From the NCBI RefSeq assembly GCF_006715785.1, contig NZ_VFNX01000001.1, positions 2,246,501-2,310,500 on the forward strand: a DNA stretch of 64,000 nt, written 5' to 3'. This stretch comes from Streptomyces puniciscabiei. Lineage in GTDB: Bacteria > Actinomycetota > Actinomycetes > Streptomycetales > Streptomycetaceae. Each line of letters starts with the position of its first letter. Within the stretch, counting starts at the first letter, position 1. Positions 9,106 to 19,358 of the stretch are shown here, one piece after another. The notes beneath the pieces were generated by a model. That model ran no database searches and was not told the DNA's origin. It was given only the letters and a program-made list of their open reading frames with translations. A program made the position numbers and the translations under genes.

Positions 9106-9849
9106 TCAGACCAGGCGGCGGGCCGTCGCCCAGCGGGTCAGCTCATGGCGGTTGGACAGCTGGAGCTTGCGCAGGACCGCCGAGACATGGGACTCGACCG
9201 TCTTGACCGAGATGAACAGCTGCTTGGCGATCTCCTTGTAGGCGTATCCGCGGGCGATCAGACGCAGTACCTCGCGCTCGCGCTGGGTGAGGCGGTCCAG
9301 GTCCTCGTCCACGGGCGGGGCGTCGGTGGAGGCGAAGGCGTCCAGGACGAACCCGGCCAGGCGCGGGGAGAAGACGGCGTCGCCCTCCTGGACGCGGAAG
9401 ATGGAGTCGACCAGGTCGCTGCCGGTGATGGTCTTGGTGACATAGCCGCGGGCGCCGCCACGGATCACCCCGATCACGTCCTCCGCCGCGTCCGACACGG
9501 ACAGCGCGAGAAAGCGGACGGGCCGCTCGGTGTCCGCCATCAACGCCGCGCACCGGCGCAGCACTTCGACACCGCCGCCGCCCGGCAGGTGCACGTCCAG
9601 GAGGACCACCTCGGGCCGGGTGGCGGTGATGACGGTGACCGCCTGGTCGACGTCCGCGGCCTCGCCGACCACCTCGACGCCGGTCTGGGCGGTCTGCCCG
9701 ATCTCGGCCTGGACGCCGGTGCGGAACATCCGGTGGTCGTCCACCAGCACCACCCGTACGTGCCGCCCGCCGGCGCCGCCGTCGGCAGCCCCGGACCCGG
9801 CCCCCTCGGGGGTGCCCGCCGTGCCGTTCGCCTCGGTCGCGTCGCTCAT
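9106..9849 (-). CDS. NarL/LuxR-family response regulator, partner of the PspC kinase
   Basis: 247-residue two-component regulator. The receiver domain (about 31-155) has the acidic pair in VLVDDH, the phospho-acceptor Asp85 in LLDVHLPG and the conserved Lys in VTKT. The C-terminal LuxR helix-turn-helix (about 180-245) includes 'LTQREREVLRLIARG' and 'VKTVESHVSAVLRKL'. The first 28 residues are a Gly/Ala-rich tail. Its ATG overlaps the stop of the kinase gene by 4 bases (ATGA), so the two are translationally coupled and almost certainly form one signalling pair. Confidence 0.93.
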   Translation of the reverse strand: MSDATEANGTAGTPEGAGSGAADGGAGGRHVRVVLVDDHRMFRTGVQAEIGQTAQTGVEVVGEAADVDQAVTVITATRPEVVLLDVHLPGGGGVEVLRRCAALMADTERPVRFLALSVSDAAEDVIGVIRGGARGYVTKTITGSDLVDSIFRVQEGDAVFSPRLAGFVLDAFASTDAPPVDEDLDRLTQREREVLRLIARGYAYKEIAKQLFISVKTVESHVSAVLRKLQLSNRHELTRWATARRLV

Positions 9850-11138
9850 GACGTCTTCTCCGCCCTCTCCATCTCCAGTTCGACCTCCGTGCCACCGCCC
9901 GGCACCGACCGCAGCCGGGCCGTGCCGCCGTTGCGCTCCATGCGGCCGATGATCGATTCTCTGACGCCCATGCGGTCGGCGGGTATCGAGTCGAGGTCGA
10001 AGCCGGGGCCGCGGTCGCGCACGGACACGAAGACCGTCCTCCCCTCGACTTCGGCATAGACCTGTACGGCGCCGCCCTCGCCACCGTACTTGGCGGCGTT
10101 CACCATCGCCTCGCGCGCGGCCTGCATCTGCGCGCCGGTTCTCTCGTCGAGCGGGCAGTCGCCGACGACGACGACCTCGATGGGCACCCCGTGCTTGTCC
10201 TCCACCTCGGCGGCGCTGCGCCGGACCGCCTCGGCGACCGTGTCCGGCTCGTCGGCCTCGTCCTTGCCGGTGCCCTCCGGCTTGTACAGCCAGGTGCGCA
10301 GGTCGCGCTCCTGGGCGCGGGCCAGGCGGCGTACCTCTCCCGCGTTGTCGGCGTTGCGCTGGATCAGGGTGAGGGTGTGCAGTACGGAGTCGTGGACGTG
10401 GGCGGCGACCTCCGCGCGCTCCTGGGCGCGGATGCGCATCAGGCGTTCCTCGGACAGGTCCTGGGTCATGCGGACCAGATACGGGCCGGCGAGGAGTGTG
10501 ATGCCGACGAGGACGGCGAGGGCCGCCTGCAGCACCGCGCCGAGATGGGCGGCCGAGCCCTGCAGCCAGAAGATGGCGGTGACACCGGCCGTGACGAGCA
10601 GGACACCGCCGGCCGCGCGCAGCAGGGTGAGGGTGCGGCGCCGGCGGCCGACCTCGACCCAGCGGGCCCGGCGGGCGTTGTCCGCCTGGCGCCAGACGAG
10701 GGCGACACCGGCCGCGACGAGGACGGCGGGCAGCAGATACACCTTGGCCGCGCCGCCGAGATTGACGCTGCTCACGAAGACCACGGACACGACGACCATG
10801 AGCAGCAGCGCGACGATCTGTCCGCGGTCCGGCTTGCGCCCCACGAGTCTGCGGCGGCCGTCCGGCGCGGTCTCCGTGGCGACGAGCGACGGCGGCTTCT
10901 GGTCGCCGACACCACCGACGCCCAGCGGGACGAAGAACCAGAACGCCGCGTACAGCAGCGCTCCGAACCCGTGCGCCATGAACAGGCCGACGAAGGCGAG
11001 CCGCACCCAGACGACCGGCAGCCCGAGATGCCCGGCGAGGCCCCGCGCCACTCCACCGAGCCAGCGTCCGTCGCTGCTGCGGTAGAGCTTGCGCGGCGGC
11101 CGCGGGTCGTCGACTGGCAGGGTTGCGGCTTCCGGCAT
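9846..11138 (-). CDS. PspC-domain sensor histidine kinase
   Basis: Membrane histidine kinase of the NarX/DesK type, about 430 residues from the chosen ATG. An N-terminal PspC domain (about 18-80, 'KLYRSSDGRWLGGVARGLAG') is followed by several membrane helices to about residue 225. The H-box is 'HVHDSVLHTLTLIQ', and the HATPase domain carries the N-box 'VNAAKYGG' and the G-box DRGPGFD. The stimulus is probably envelope stress, because PspC domains recur in phage-shock and LiaFSR-like systems. A divergent PspC protein gene starts 212 bases away. A start 36 bases upstream is possible; neither has a clear Shine-Dalgarno site. Confidence 0.9.
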   Translation of the reverse strand: MPEAATLPVDDPRPPRKLYRSSDGRWLGGVARGLAGHLGLPVVWVRLAFVGLFMAHGFGALLYAAFWFFVPLGVGGVGDQKPPSLVATETAPDGRRRLVGRKPDRGQIVALLLMVVVSVVFVSSVNLGGAAKVYLLPAVLVAAGVALVWRQADNARRARWVEVGRRRRTLTLLRAAGGVLLVTAGVTAIFWLQGSAAHLGAVLQAALAVLVGITLLAGPYLVRMTQDLSEERLMRIRAQERAEVAAHVHDSVLHTLTLIQRNADNAGEVRRLARAQERDLRTWLYKPEGTGKDEADEPDTVAEAVRRSAAEVEDKHGVPIEVVVVGDCPLDERTGAQMQAAREAMVNAAKYGGEGGAVQVYAEVEGRTVFVSVRDRGPGFDLDSIPADRMGVRESIIGRMERNGGTARLRSVPGGGTEVELEMERAEKTS

Positions 11139-11349
11139 GCCAACGATGGTCACATGCCGGGCGGGGCAGGGCATCAGGGTCGGCCCCCGAGACGCCCCTG
11201 ATCTTCCTCGGGGCCGGGTCGGGGAGCACCGGGCAGGGATGGCCGCATGCGGCTCGAACGGTTCCCCGCCTGGTCTCAGGGCCGATTTCAGGGTTCGGCC
11301 AGGGTCGTCCCGACTGCCGCGGCGGCGGCCGGACCGTCACCATGGACGC

Positions 11350-12801
11350 ATGACGGATCACGAGCACGCCGCGACGGGTCCGGGACCCGGCACCGGCCCG
11401 CGCCCGGCTCCGGGCACCGGGCCGACGGATGCCGCGCCCGCCGCGACGCAGAAGACGGGAGCGGCCGGCACCGGCACACCCGCCGGCACACAGCGGCAGG
11501 AGCAGGAGCAGCCCGGCGCCGAAGCCCCCGACCGGTTCCGGCGGGACCGCCGGCACAAGATGATCGCGGGCGTGTGCGCGGGCCTCGGCCGGCACACCGA
11601 CATGGACCCGGTGATCTTCCGGATCACCCTGGCGGTGCTGTCCGCGACCGGTGGCATCGGCCTCATCTTCTACGGCTTCGCCTGGCTGCTGGTGCCGTAC
11701 GAGGACGAGGAGGAGAACGAGGTCCGCAAGCTGCTGACGGGCCGGGTCGACGGCCAGGCGCTCGCCGCCGTGCTGTTCGCCCTGGTCGGCTGCGGGGTCC
11801 TCCTGACCATGCTGAGAAACGGCGGGGTGCTGACCTTCGCCGTGGTGCTCTCCCTGTTGCTGTCGGGCGCCGGGTACTGGTCGCGGCGCCGCGGCGCCAC
11901 CGACCCCGACCCGCTCGCCGCCCAGGCAGCCGCCGACGCGCCGCCGGAGGCCCAGGCGCCGCCGGTCGTCACCTACCCGTCATGGTGGCGGGACCCGATC
12001 GTCAAGGACGGCAGCCATGTCGGCGGCACCGGCTATCTGTGGGGGCCCGGCGACGCCCGCGACCGGGACGTCGCCTCGCTGATCGACATCGGCATCGCCA
12101 CCCCCTGGACGCACCACGGCCACCAGGGCTCCATACAGCCGCAGCCCAGTGCGCCCCCGAGACCTCGTGGCCCGCGCTGGATCGGCGGCTGGGTGTTCCT
12201 GCTCGCCCTGGTGGCGGGCGGCCTGGGCACTGGGCTGACCTGGGACACGCACCCGTTGGGCACGAGTCTGCAGACCGGTCTGGCGTGCGCGCTGGCGGTC
12301 TTCGGCCTGGGCATCACGATCAGCGCGTTCCTGGGCCGCACGGGGGCCGGGACGGTCTTCCTGGCGCTCGTCACCGCGGCGTTGCTCGCCGGGGCGGCGG
12401 CCATGCCCAAGGACATCACCACCCACTGGAGAGACATCTCCTGGGCGCCCGCCGCGGCGGCGCGGGTGCGGCCGGCGTACGACCTCGGCACCGGGCGCGG
12501 CACGCTGGACCTGAGCCGGGTGCGTCCGGGCAAGGGGCGGACGGTCGCGACGGACGCCCATGTGGGGGCGGGACAGCTGAAGGTGATCGTGCCGGCGGAC
12601 GCGAGGGTGCGGATGAACATCGAGGTGGGCGTCGGCGACATCCGGTTGCCGGGGGACAGCAGGAAGGACGTGGACGTGCAGCCGCGCAGGCTCAAGAACG
12701 TGACGCTGGCGCCGGCCAAGGGCGCCAAGGACACCGGCACGCTGGACCTCACGCTCAGGGTCGGCGCGGGACAGGTGGAGGTCGATCGTGCTGCGTCATG
12801 A
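11350..12801 (+). CDS. PspC-domain membrane protein with LiaF-like C-terminal domain
   Basis: 483 residues. A Pro/Thr/Ala-rich cytoplasmic N-terminus (1-60) precedes a PspC domain at about 62-125 ('RDRRHKMIAGVCAGLGRHTD'), several membrane helices to about 360, and a C-terminal beta-rich region. That region holds 'VGAGQLKVIVPADARV' and 'VGVGDIRLPGD', the repeated pattern of DUF2154/LiaF C-terminal domains. The protein is divergent from the PspC histidine kinase and probably belongs to the same envelope-stress module, as sensor accessory or output. Its stop overlaps the next small gene by 14 bases. The ATG has only a weak ribosome-binding site. Confidence 0.85.
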   Translation: MTDHEHAATGPGPGTGPRPAPGTGPTDAAPAATQKTGAAGTGTPAGTQRQEQEQPGAEAPDRFRRDRRHKMIAGVCAGLGRHTDMDPVIFRITLAVLSATGGIGLIFYGFAWLLVPYEDEEENEVRKLLTGRVDGQALAAVLFALVGCGVLLTMLRNGGVLTFAVVLSLLLSGAGYWSRRRGATDPDPLAAQAAADAPPEAQAPPVVTYPSWWRDPIVKDGSHVGGTGYLWGPGDARDRDVASLIDIGIATPWTHHGHQGSIQPQPSAPPRPRGPRWIGGWVFLLALVAGGLGTGLTWDTHPLGTSLQTGLACALAVFGLGITISAFLGRTGAGTVFLALVTAALLAGAAAMPKDITTHWRDISWAPAAAARVRPAYDLGTGRGTLDLSRVRPGKGRTVATDAHVGAGQLKVIVPADARVRMNIEVGVGDIRLPGDSRKDVDVQPRRLKNVTLAPAKGAKDTGTLDLTLRVGAGQVEVDRAAS

Positions 12802-12997
12802 GTTCCAGCCGGGGAAGCTGATCGCCGGGCTCTTCCTCACCGCGACCGGCGTGGTCTTCGCGGGTGACGCGGGCGGCTTGTGGGAGACGCCGTGGTTCGC
12901 GGTGGTGCCGCTGATCGTGGGCGGCCTGTTCCTCGCCGGTGCCACGGCGGCCGTGGCCCGGGGCATACGCAGACGGGGCGACGCCAGGAGCGGCTGA
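12788..12997 (+). CDS. 69-residue two-TM membrane protein coupled to the PspC gene
   Basis: Begins at a GTG inside the 3' end of the PspC gene (14-base overlap), which implies translational coupling. It encodes two hydrophobic helices (about 10-27 and 35-56) and a basic Arg-rich tail 'RGIRRRGDARSG'. No domain is recognised. Co-transcription suggests a role in the PspC/LiaF-like module. Confidence 0.75.
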   Translation: MLRHEFQPGKLIAGLFLTATGVVFAGDAGGLWETPWFAVVPLIVGGLFLAGATAAVARGIRRRGDARSG

Positions 12998-13083
12998 CGC
13001 TCGGAGTTCGGCGGTCGAGGTTTCAGCGGGCCGCAGGGTGTCCGGTCGACGGGTGGTGTCCCGGTTGCCGGGGTGTCCGGCCG

Positions 13084-13614
13084 CTAGCGGTAGCCGCCCA
13101 GTCGCTGCCGACGGCGGGCTCGCCAGGCCGCGTCCACGGAGAGGTAGGGGGCACCGGCGAGGATCAGGGGGATCCAGGCCATGAAGTAGGCGAGGTCGTT
13201 GCCGTAGTAGTAGGGGGTCGTCGACCAGCTCACCGTCATCCACAGGCTGAACGAGATCAGCGCTCCGCCGAGCGCGGCCAGCCGGGCAAGCAGACCGAGC
13301 AGGGTGCCGATGCCGACGGCCAGTTCACCGAGGGCGATGGCGTAGCCGAAGCCGACCGGGGACTTGAGGGCCAGGTCGACCAGGGCGGGGATGGCGGCGG
13401 AGTCGCGGGCCGAGCGCATGGTGTCGCCGACGGAGCCGGCCCCGCCGGACTTCAGGAAGGAGCTGCTGGTGAGCTTGTCCAGACTGGCGTAGATGAAGGT
13501 GACGCCGAGGAAGACGCGCAGCGGCAGGAGGGCGTAGTGGGCGGCGGTGTCGCGCCATCCGCCCGAGCCGTTCAGCCGGTTCATGTGCGTGTCCGTCCGA
13601 ATGCCGTGAGTCAT
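13084..13614 (-). CDS. DoxX family membrane protein
   Basis: 176 residues with four membrane helices and the DoxX-type opening 'LLPLRVFLGVTFIYASLDKL' (about 29-48). It continues with 'FGYAIALGELAVGIGTLLGL' and ends in a basic tail. DoxX proteins are membrane subunits linked to quinone or thiol redox homeostasis; the exact reaction here is not clear. The first ATG was used; a second ATG (start at 13584) directly before NRLNGSG is equally possible. Convergent with the PspC pair. Confidence 0.8.
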   Translation of the reverse strand: MTHGIRTDTHMNRLNGSGGWRDTAAHYALLPLRVFLGVTFIYASLDKLTSSSFLKSGGAGSVGDTMRSARDSAAIPALVDLALKSPVGFGYAIALGELAVGIGTLLGLLARLAALGGALISFSLWMTVSWSTTPYYYGNDLAYFMAWIPLILAGAPYLSVDAAWRARRRQRLGGYR

Positions 13615-13756
13615 CGCCGCAAACCGCCCTCTCGCCCGACATCCCGCCCCTCACTTGACCATACGTACGACGAGGAGGCGCAGTTCAATCCCAACCCGGA
13701 TGTTTTTCCGGATTTCGGCCCCTCGTGCGAAGAGGCCGGCGGGCGCCCGTCGGACC

Positions 13757-13951
13757 TCACTCAGACGGGTCCCCGGTGGTGGGGAGCCGGCGCAGTGCGG
13801 GCAGCCGATGGTCAGCAGGTTCGAGCCGCGGTAGATCGTCGGAAGGGCCGGAGACCAGCTCCAGAAGCAGGGCCGCGGGACGCTCCCAGGCGTCCGGTGC
13901 CGGCTGCCGGTGCGGGGCGCTCGGTGTCACCGGCAGGATGCGGTCGCTCAC
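13757..13951 (-). CDS. 64-residue hypothetical protein downstream of a membrane protein
   Basis: GTG start 22 bases after the stop of the upstream membrane-protein gene, with a GGGGGAG site about 11 bases before it. The peptide is Pro/Leu/Arg-rich with no membrane helix and no recognised domain; it ends 'LPTTGDPSE'. Position and ribosome-binding site support it as the last gene of a two-gene operon, but its composition does not exclude a chance frame. Confidence 0.45.
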   Translation of the reverse strand: MSDRILPVTPSAPHRQPAPDAWERPAALLLELVSGPSDDLPRLEPADHRLPALRRLPTTGDPSE

Positions 13952-13973
13952 CGCAACGCCGCTCCCCCGCCGC

Positions 13974-15254
13974 TCACTCCGTCACCTGGACGATACAGCG
14001 GTTGGTCGCCACCCCGGCCGCGGTGACCACCTGCACCTCCACCGCGCCGGGCTCGACGTCGGCCGGTACGGGCACGGTCAGGACGCTGTCGGTGGGATTG
14101 CTGAAGCCGCCGGTGACGGGGACCAGCGGGACGTGCACGTCGACACTGCCGATGCGGACGACCATGCGGGAGAGCCGGTCCGCGCTCTGCGCGCCGGGCG
14201 GCACGAAACCGGCGCCACGGATCTCGATGTCGTCGCCGGTGCGGATCGGCCCGTCCAGGTCGCCGGGTTCTCGGGCGCGGACCACGGAGAGGACGACCGG
14301 GCGGCCGCCCTCGGCGTACTTGCCGGCCAAGTAGGTCATGGCCGAGATCAGCACCACCACGCCCAGTGCCCAGGGCAGGTCCGGCAGTTGGTCGGGGCGG
14401 CGGGCCAGCCGTACGGCGGCGAACAGCAGGGCGACGGCGCTGACGGCGACGTACTGGATGTCGGTGAAGGCGCCTCGGCCGGAGTCGTCGGTGAGCAGGT
14501 CGGCGGCGCGCGGCCGGTTGGCCGGCACCTTCTGCAGCCGCTGCGCGAGGATGCGCAGGCCCACCACCCGGCGGACGAGGACGGCGATGCCGCACACCAC
14601 GGCGAGGACGGTCACCACACCCGCGCCGCGCGCGAGGTCGAGGCCGGAGATCAGCGCGTCGCGTTGGGCGTGGTCGGAGGCGGCGGCCAGGCGTGCGGCC
14701 AGCAGGAGGACGGCGTAGCCGACGAACAGCACCCAGCAGGCGGCGACGGTACGGGAGGTGGACATGCGGTTGTCCTCGCCGATCACCGGGGCCAGCGCCC
14801 CGCCGCGCGCCCGGTGCAGCCAGGAGGCGGCGCCGAGCACACCGGCGACGACGAGCGCGGCGATCAGGGCCGCGGTGCGGGCGCCGGTCCAGCCCGCGCC
14901 GACCGCGGTGAGCGCCTCACCGAGCAGCAGCGCGAGCACCGCGCCCCACACGACGCACACCGTGCGCAGCCACAGCCGGGCGAGCCAGGCCTCGCCCTCG
15001 GCGCGGCCGCGTTCGGCGACGGTCTCCGCCCGCTGGGTCAGTTCCTCGGAGACCCACTGGCGGGAGGCCGAGGCCGAGTGCGCCACGGCCACCGGCAGGC
15101 CCTGCCCGGCCGCGAACTCGTCGCGTCGGCGCAGGAACGCGGCGACGGCCCGCCGGTGTCCCTCCCGGGCGCCGTGCGGGCAGTCCCCGCAGCTGCAGCC
15201 GCCCTGGTGGATCCCCTCGGCATCCGTGCCCTGTCTCGCCTCCTGCACCGCCAC
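13974..15254 (-). CDS. Large integral membrane protein with C-terminal beta-sandwich-like domain
   Basis: 426 residues from a GTG start. Near the N-terminus is a cysteine cluster CSCGDCPHG that could bind metal. Pairs of hydrophobic helices follow between about residues 85 and 300. After a 'YLAGKYAEGG' turn the last 120 residues form a soluble, beta-rich region with 'DDIEIRGAGFVPPGA' and 'PVPADVEPGAVEVQVVTAAG', which resembles an IPT/TIG Ig-like domain. No enzyme motif is visible. The function is unknown; a membrane scaffold or sensor is only a guess. Long open frames on the opposite strand of this gene are codon-bias shadows. Confidence 0.75.
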   Translation of the reverse strand: MAVQEARQGTDAEGIHQGGCSCGDCPHGAREGHRRAVAAFLRRRDEFAAGQGLPVAVAHSASASRQWVSEELTQRAETVAERGRAEGEAWLARLWLRTVCVVWGAVLALLLGEALTAVGAGWTGARTAALIAALVVAGVLGAASWLHRARGGALAPVIGEDNRMSTSRTVAACWVLFVGYAVLLLAARLAAASDHAQRDALISGLDLARGAGVVTVLAVVCGIAVLVRRVVGLRILAQRLQKVPANRPRAADLLTDDSGRGAFTDIQYVAVSAVALLFAAVRLARRPDQLPDLPWALGVVVLISAMTYLAGKYAEGGRPVVLSVVRAREPGDLDGPIRTGDDIEIRGAGFVPPGAQSADRLSRMVVRIGSVDVHVPLVPVTGGFSNPTDSVLTVPVPADVEPGAVEVQVVTAAGVATNRCIVQVTE

Positions 15255-15444
15255 GACCGGCGCCCGCCTTCCCCACGTCCTTCCGGCACGGCCGGCGGGC
15301 CCTCGTGGGAAGGCCCGGCTGCCGCGCAACTGCCCTGCGTCGACAGCGAATTGTGCCCTACGCCGAGCCGTCCGGGACCGTCGGACCGGGTCACGGCGGG
15401 TGAAGTACGGGCCGCCGTGTTGACCCGGCTGCGAGAATCTCCGT

Positions 15445-16332
15445 ATGGCCGAGATCATCCAGCGGGACGGGACCTGGGCCTTCGACGGCAGCACGATCCG
15501 GATCACCCCCGGACTGCACCGCTGTGTGCCGCTGTTCCGGCAGACGTACGGGGAGATCTCCGTGCCGCTGGAAGCCGTCTCGGACGTGGTCTGGGAACCC
15601 GAGCGCAAGCGTGGCCGGCTGCGGATGCGGCTGCGCGAGGGCGCCGACCCGCTGCTACAGGCGACGGGCGGGCGGCTGCCGGAGGCGGCCGACCCCTACC
15701 GGCTGACGGTGGATGCGGACCGCGGCGGGGTCGCGGAGTACGTCGCCGAGGAGATCCGGCACGCCCTGCTGCTGGACCGGATCCCCAAGGAACCCACGAC
15801 CGCCTATCTGCTGCCGGGTCCGCCGGTGCCGGTGTCCGTGCGGTCCTCCGACGGCACGGTCTCCTTCGACGGCACGCAGGTGCGCATCGACTGGGCCGAC
15901 ACCTCCGACCGGGTCAAGCGCGCGACCGGCCCGCGGATCATCACCCTCGGCGCCCTGGTGCAGGTGGAGTGGCTGCCCAACTCCGGGTTCGAGGACGGCT
16001 TTCTGCGGTTCGTGACCCCGGAGACGGTGTTCTCCAAGCTGCCGCCCGAGCGGGACCCCTACACCCTGGACCTGTGGGGCAGCGTGCGGCGGGATCTGCT
16101 GACCGCGCTGATCGCGACGGCCGTCACCGCCCGGCTGCCGCATCCCTCCACCCGCACGCGTGCCGGGTACGACGGCCGGGACCGGCGGCGCGGGACCGTA
16201 CCGGGGCAGGCCGACCAGCATGACGTACTGCTGCGCCGGCTGCGGGAGTTGGGCGAGCTGCACCGGGACGGGGTGCTCACGGACGAGGAGTTCGCGATGA
16301 CCAAGGCGGCGGTGCTCAGGGGGTTCGGCTGA
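15445..16332 (+). CDS. DUF4429 protein with C-terminal SHOCT-like helix
   Basis: 295 residues containing two similar all-beta segments, about 5-110 ('DGTWAFDGSTIRITPG') and about 120-230 ('DGTVSFDGTQVRIDWA'), the tandem pattern of DUF4429. The C-terminus 'LLRRLRELGELHRDGVLTDEEF' is a SHOCT motif, a short helix-turn-helix often tied to oligomerisation in bacterial membrane-associated proteins. These proteins are widespread in actinobacteria but have no known reaction. Divergent from the preceding membrane-protein gene, about 190 bases apart. Confidence 0.85.
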   Translation: MAEIIQRDGTWAFDGSTIRITPGLHRCVPLFRQTYGEISVPLEAVSDVVWEPERKRGRLRMRLREGADPLLQATGGRLPEAADPYRLTVDADRGGVAEYVAEEIRHALLLDRIPKEPTTAYLLPGPPVPVSVRSSDGTVSFDGTQVRIDWADTSDRVKRATGPRIITLGALVQVEWLPNSGFEDGFLRFVTPETVFSKLPPERDPYTLDLWGSVRRDLLTALIATAVTARLPHPSTRTRAGYDGRDRRRGTVPGQADQHDVLLRRLRELGELHRDGVLTDEEFAMTKAAVLRGFG

Positions 16333-16347
16333 GTATGCCCGGCGGGT

Positions 16348-17142
16348 TCAGCTCAGCAGGTCCGGCTCGCTGCGGCTGATGTCCTGCCACAGGGGCTGGT
16401 AGTTGATCCAGGCCACCAGGTCGCCGCCGAGCTGTTCGCGGGTGGCGACGGCCGGCTTGTGGTCGATGAGGACCGGGCGGCCGGCCGCCCTGGCCGTCAG
16501 CTGCACCTGGCAGCACCGCTCCATGGACAGGAACCACCAGGCGGCGGCGTCCACCGAGTCGCCGACGGTGAGCGTGCCGTGGTTGCGCAGCACGAGCGCC
16601 TTGCGGGAGCCGAGGGCCCCGGCGATCCGGCGGCCTTCCTCGATGTCCACGGTGACGCCGGTGTAGGCGTCGTAGAGGGCAACGTCCTCGTAGAAGGCGC
16701 AGCTCTCCTGGGTGATGGGGTCGATCAGCTCGCCCAGCGCGGCGAGGGCGCGGCCGTACACGGAGTTGCAGTGGGCGACGGCGACGACGTCCGGGCGGGC
16801 GGCGTGGACCTGGGCGTGCACGGTGAACGCGGCCTGGTTAACGTGATAGCGGCCCTCGACGACCTGACCGTCCTGGTTGGCGAGGACGAGATCGCTGACG
16901 GTGACGTGCCTGAACGGCATCCCGAACGGGTTGACCCAGAAGCAGTCGGTGAACTCCGGGTCGCGGGCGGTGATGTGCCCGGAGACCCCGTCCTCGAGGC
17001 CCATCCGGCCGAAGATCCGCAGCGCACCGGCGAGCCGCTCCTTGCGGTGCCGGCGCTCGTCCGCCACCGAGTCGAACATCGGCGGCATGGCGAACCGCAG
17101 CTGGTCGGTGGGCAGCGGCAGGGGCGGGGTGGGCCCGTGCAT
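16348..17142 (-). CDS. Class II aldolase/adducin family protein with altered metal site
   Basis: 264 residues spanning the whole class II aldolase/adducin fold, with conserved 'GHITARDPEFTDCFWVNPFG' (about 55-74) and 'LVLRNHGTLTVGDSVDAA' in the last third. In metal-dependent members such as fuculose-phosphate aldolase, zinc is held by an HxH motif and a later His. Here the HxH position reads AHCNS, so the second His is Asn, while the NHG histidine is kept. Either the metal site is altered or the protein has another role, as adducins do. Its neighbours (DUF4429, PNPOx) give no pathway. The start has AGGACC-type purines nearby. Confidence 0.85.
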   Translation of the reverse strand: MHGPTPPLPLPTDQLRFAMPPMFDSVADERRHRKERLAGALRIFGRMGLEDGVSGHITARDPEFTDCFWVNPFGMPFRHVTVSDLVLANQDGQVVEGRYHVNQAAFTVHAQVHAARPDVVAVAHCNSVYGRALAALGELIDPITQESCAFYEDVALYDAYTGVTVDIEEGRRIAGALGSRKALVLRNHGTLTVGDSVDAAAWWFLSMERCCQVQLTARAAGRPVLIDHKPAVATREQLGGDLVAWINYQPLWQDISRSEPDLLS

Positions 17143-17236
17143 AGGTCCTCCAGCACTGGGATTGCTCTACGAGCCGGAAGTTACCGCCGGTCAGCGCAAA
17201 AGGGCAGAGCCGTTTTGTAAAGATGACGTACGCGAC

Positions 17237-17265
17237 GCAAACCCGACAGAAGATGTCGGGTTTGC
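17237..17265. promoter_or_regulatory. Perfect 12-bp inverted repeat between divergent genes
   Basis: GCAAACCCGACA-GAAGA-TGTCGGGTTTGC, a perfect 12-bp inverted repeat with a 5-base spacer, lies 17 bases before the PNPOx-like start and 95 bases from the aldolase start. It sits in an unusually AT-rich divergent promoter region. Placement fits an operator, or a 5'-UTR hairpin for the plus-strand gene; it is not followed by a T run, so a terminator is unlikely. Confidence 0.5.
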
Positions 17266-17282
17266 CGGTGAGACTGGCGCGC

Positions 17283-17756
17283 ATGACACGGATGAACTGG
17301 GCGGCCTTCAGCTCCGCCGAACCCGAGCTGGCGGCGACCGTCGAGCAGCGGTTTCGTGCCTTCCGGCACCACGTCCTCGCCACCCTCCGCAGGGACGGCT
17401 CGCCGCGCACGTCCGGCCTGGAGGCCGACTTCCGCGGCGGCGAGCTGTGGTTCGGCATGATGGCGGGCTCGCGGAAAGCCCTCGACCTGCGGCGCGACCC
17501 GCGTTTCGCGCTCCAGGCGAACCCGGGCGAGGGCACGGGGATGGGCGGCGGGGACGTACGGATCGCGGGGCGGGCGTACGAGGTCGAGGGCGAGCGGAAG
17601 TCCGGATACGCGAAAGAGGTGGAACCGCCGGAGCCGTTCCACCTCTTGCGCACCGAGTTGACGGAGGTCGTGCGGACCTACGTCGAGGACGACCGGTACC
17701 TGGTCGTCCAGGTCTGGACGCCCGGTGAGCCCGTGCGCATGATCAGGCGCACATAG
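17283..17756 (+). CDS. Pyridoxamine 5'-phosphate oxidase-like flavin-binding protein
   Basis: 157-residue split-barrel protein of the PNPOx-like family, which uses FMN or F420. The core 'LATLRRDGSPRTSGLEADF' (about 34-52), 'GSRKALDLRRDPRFAL' (about 65-80) and 'RIAGRAYEV' match the usual order of this fold. Such small members are usually F420- or flavin-dependent reductases; which cofactor applies here is not decided. The ATG at 17283 was chosen because the one at 17223 would translate through the 12-bp inverted repeat. Confidence 0.85.
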   Translation: MTRMNWAAFSSAEPELAATVEQRFRAFRHHVLATLRRDGSPRTSGLEADFRGGELWFGMMAGSRKALDLRRDPRFALQANPGEGTGMGGGDVRIAGRAYEVEGERKSGYAKEVEPPEPFHLLRTELTEVVRTYVEDDRYLVVQVWTPGEPVRMIRRT

Positions 17757-17777
17757 GGGCTGCGGGAACCGTGGGGA

Positions 17778-19358
<1,581 letters not shown>

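Noticed and set aside
12880..14334. 484-codon open frame on the plus strand
   Set aside because: Antisense to the DoxX, small hypothetical and membrane-protein genes; Gly/Arg/Asp-rich peptide typical of codon-bias shadows, no domain and no ribosome-binding site.
13725..16223. 832-codon open frame on the plus strand
   Set aside because: Runs antisense through a membrane-protein gene and out of frame through the DUF4429 gene; no conserved motif.
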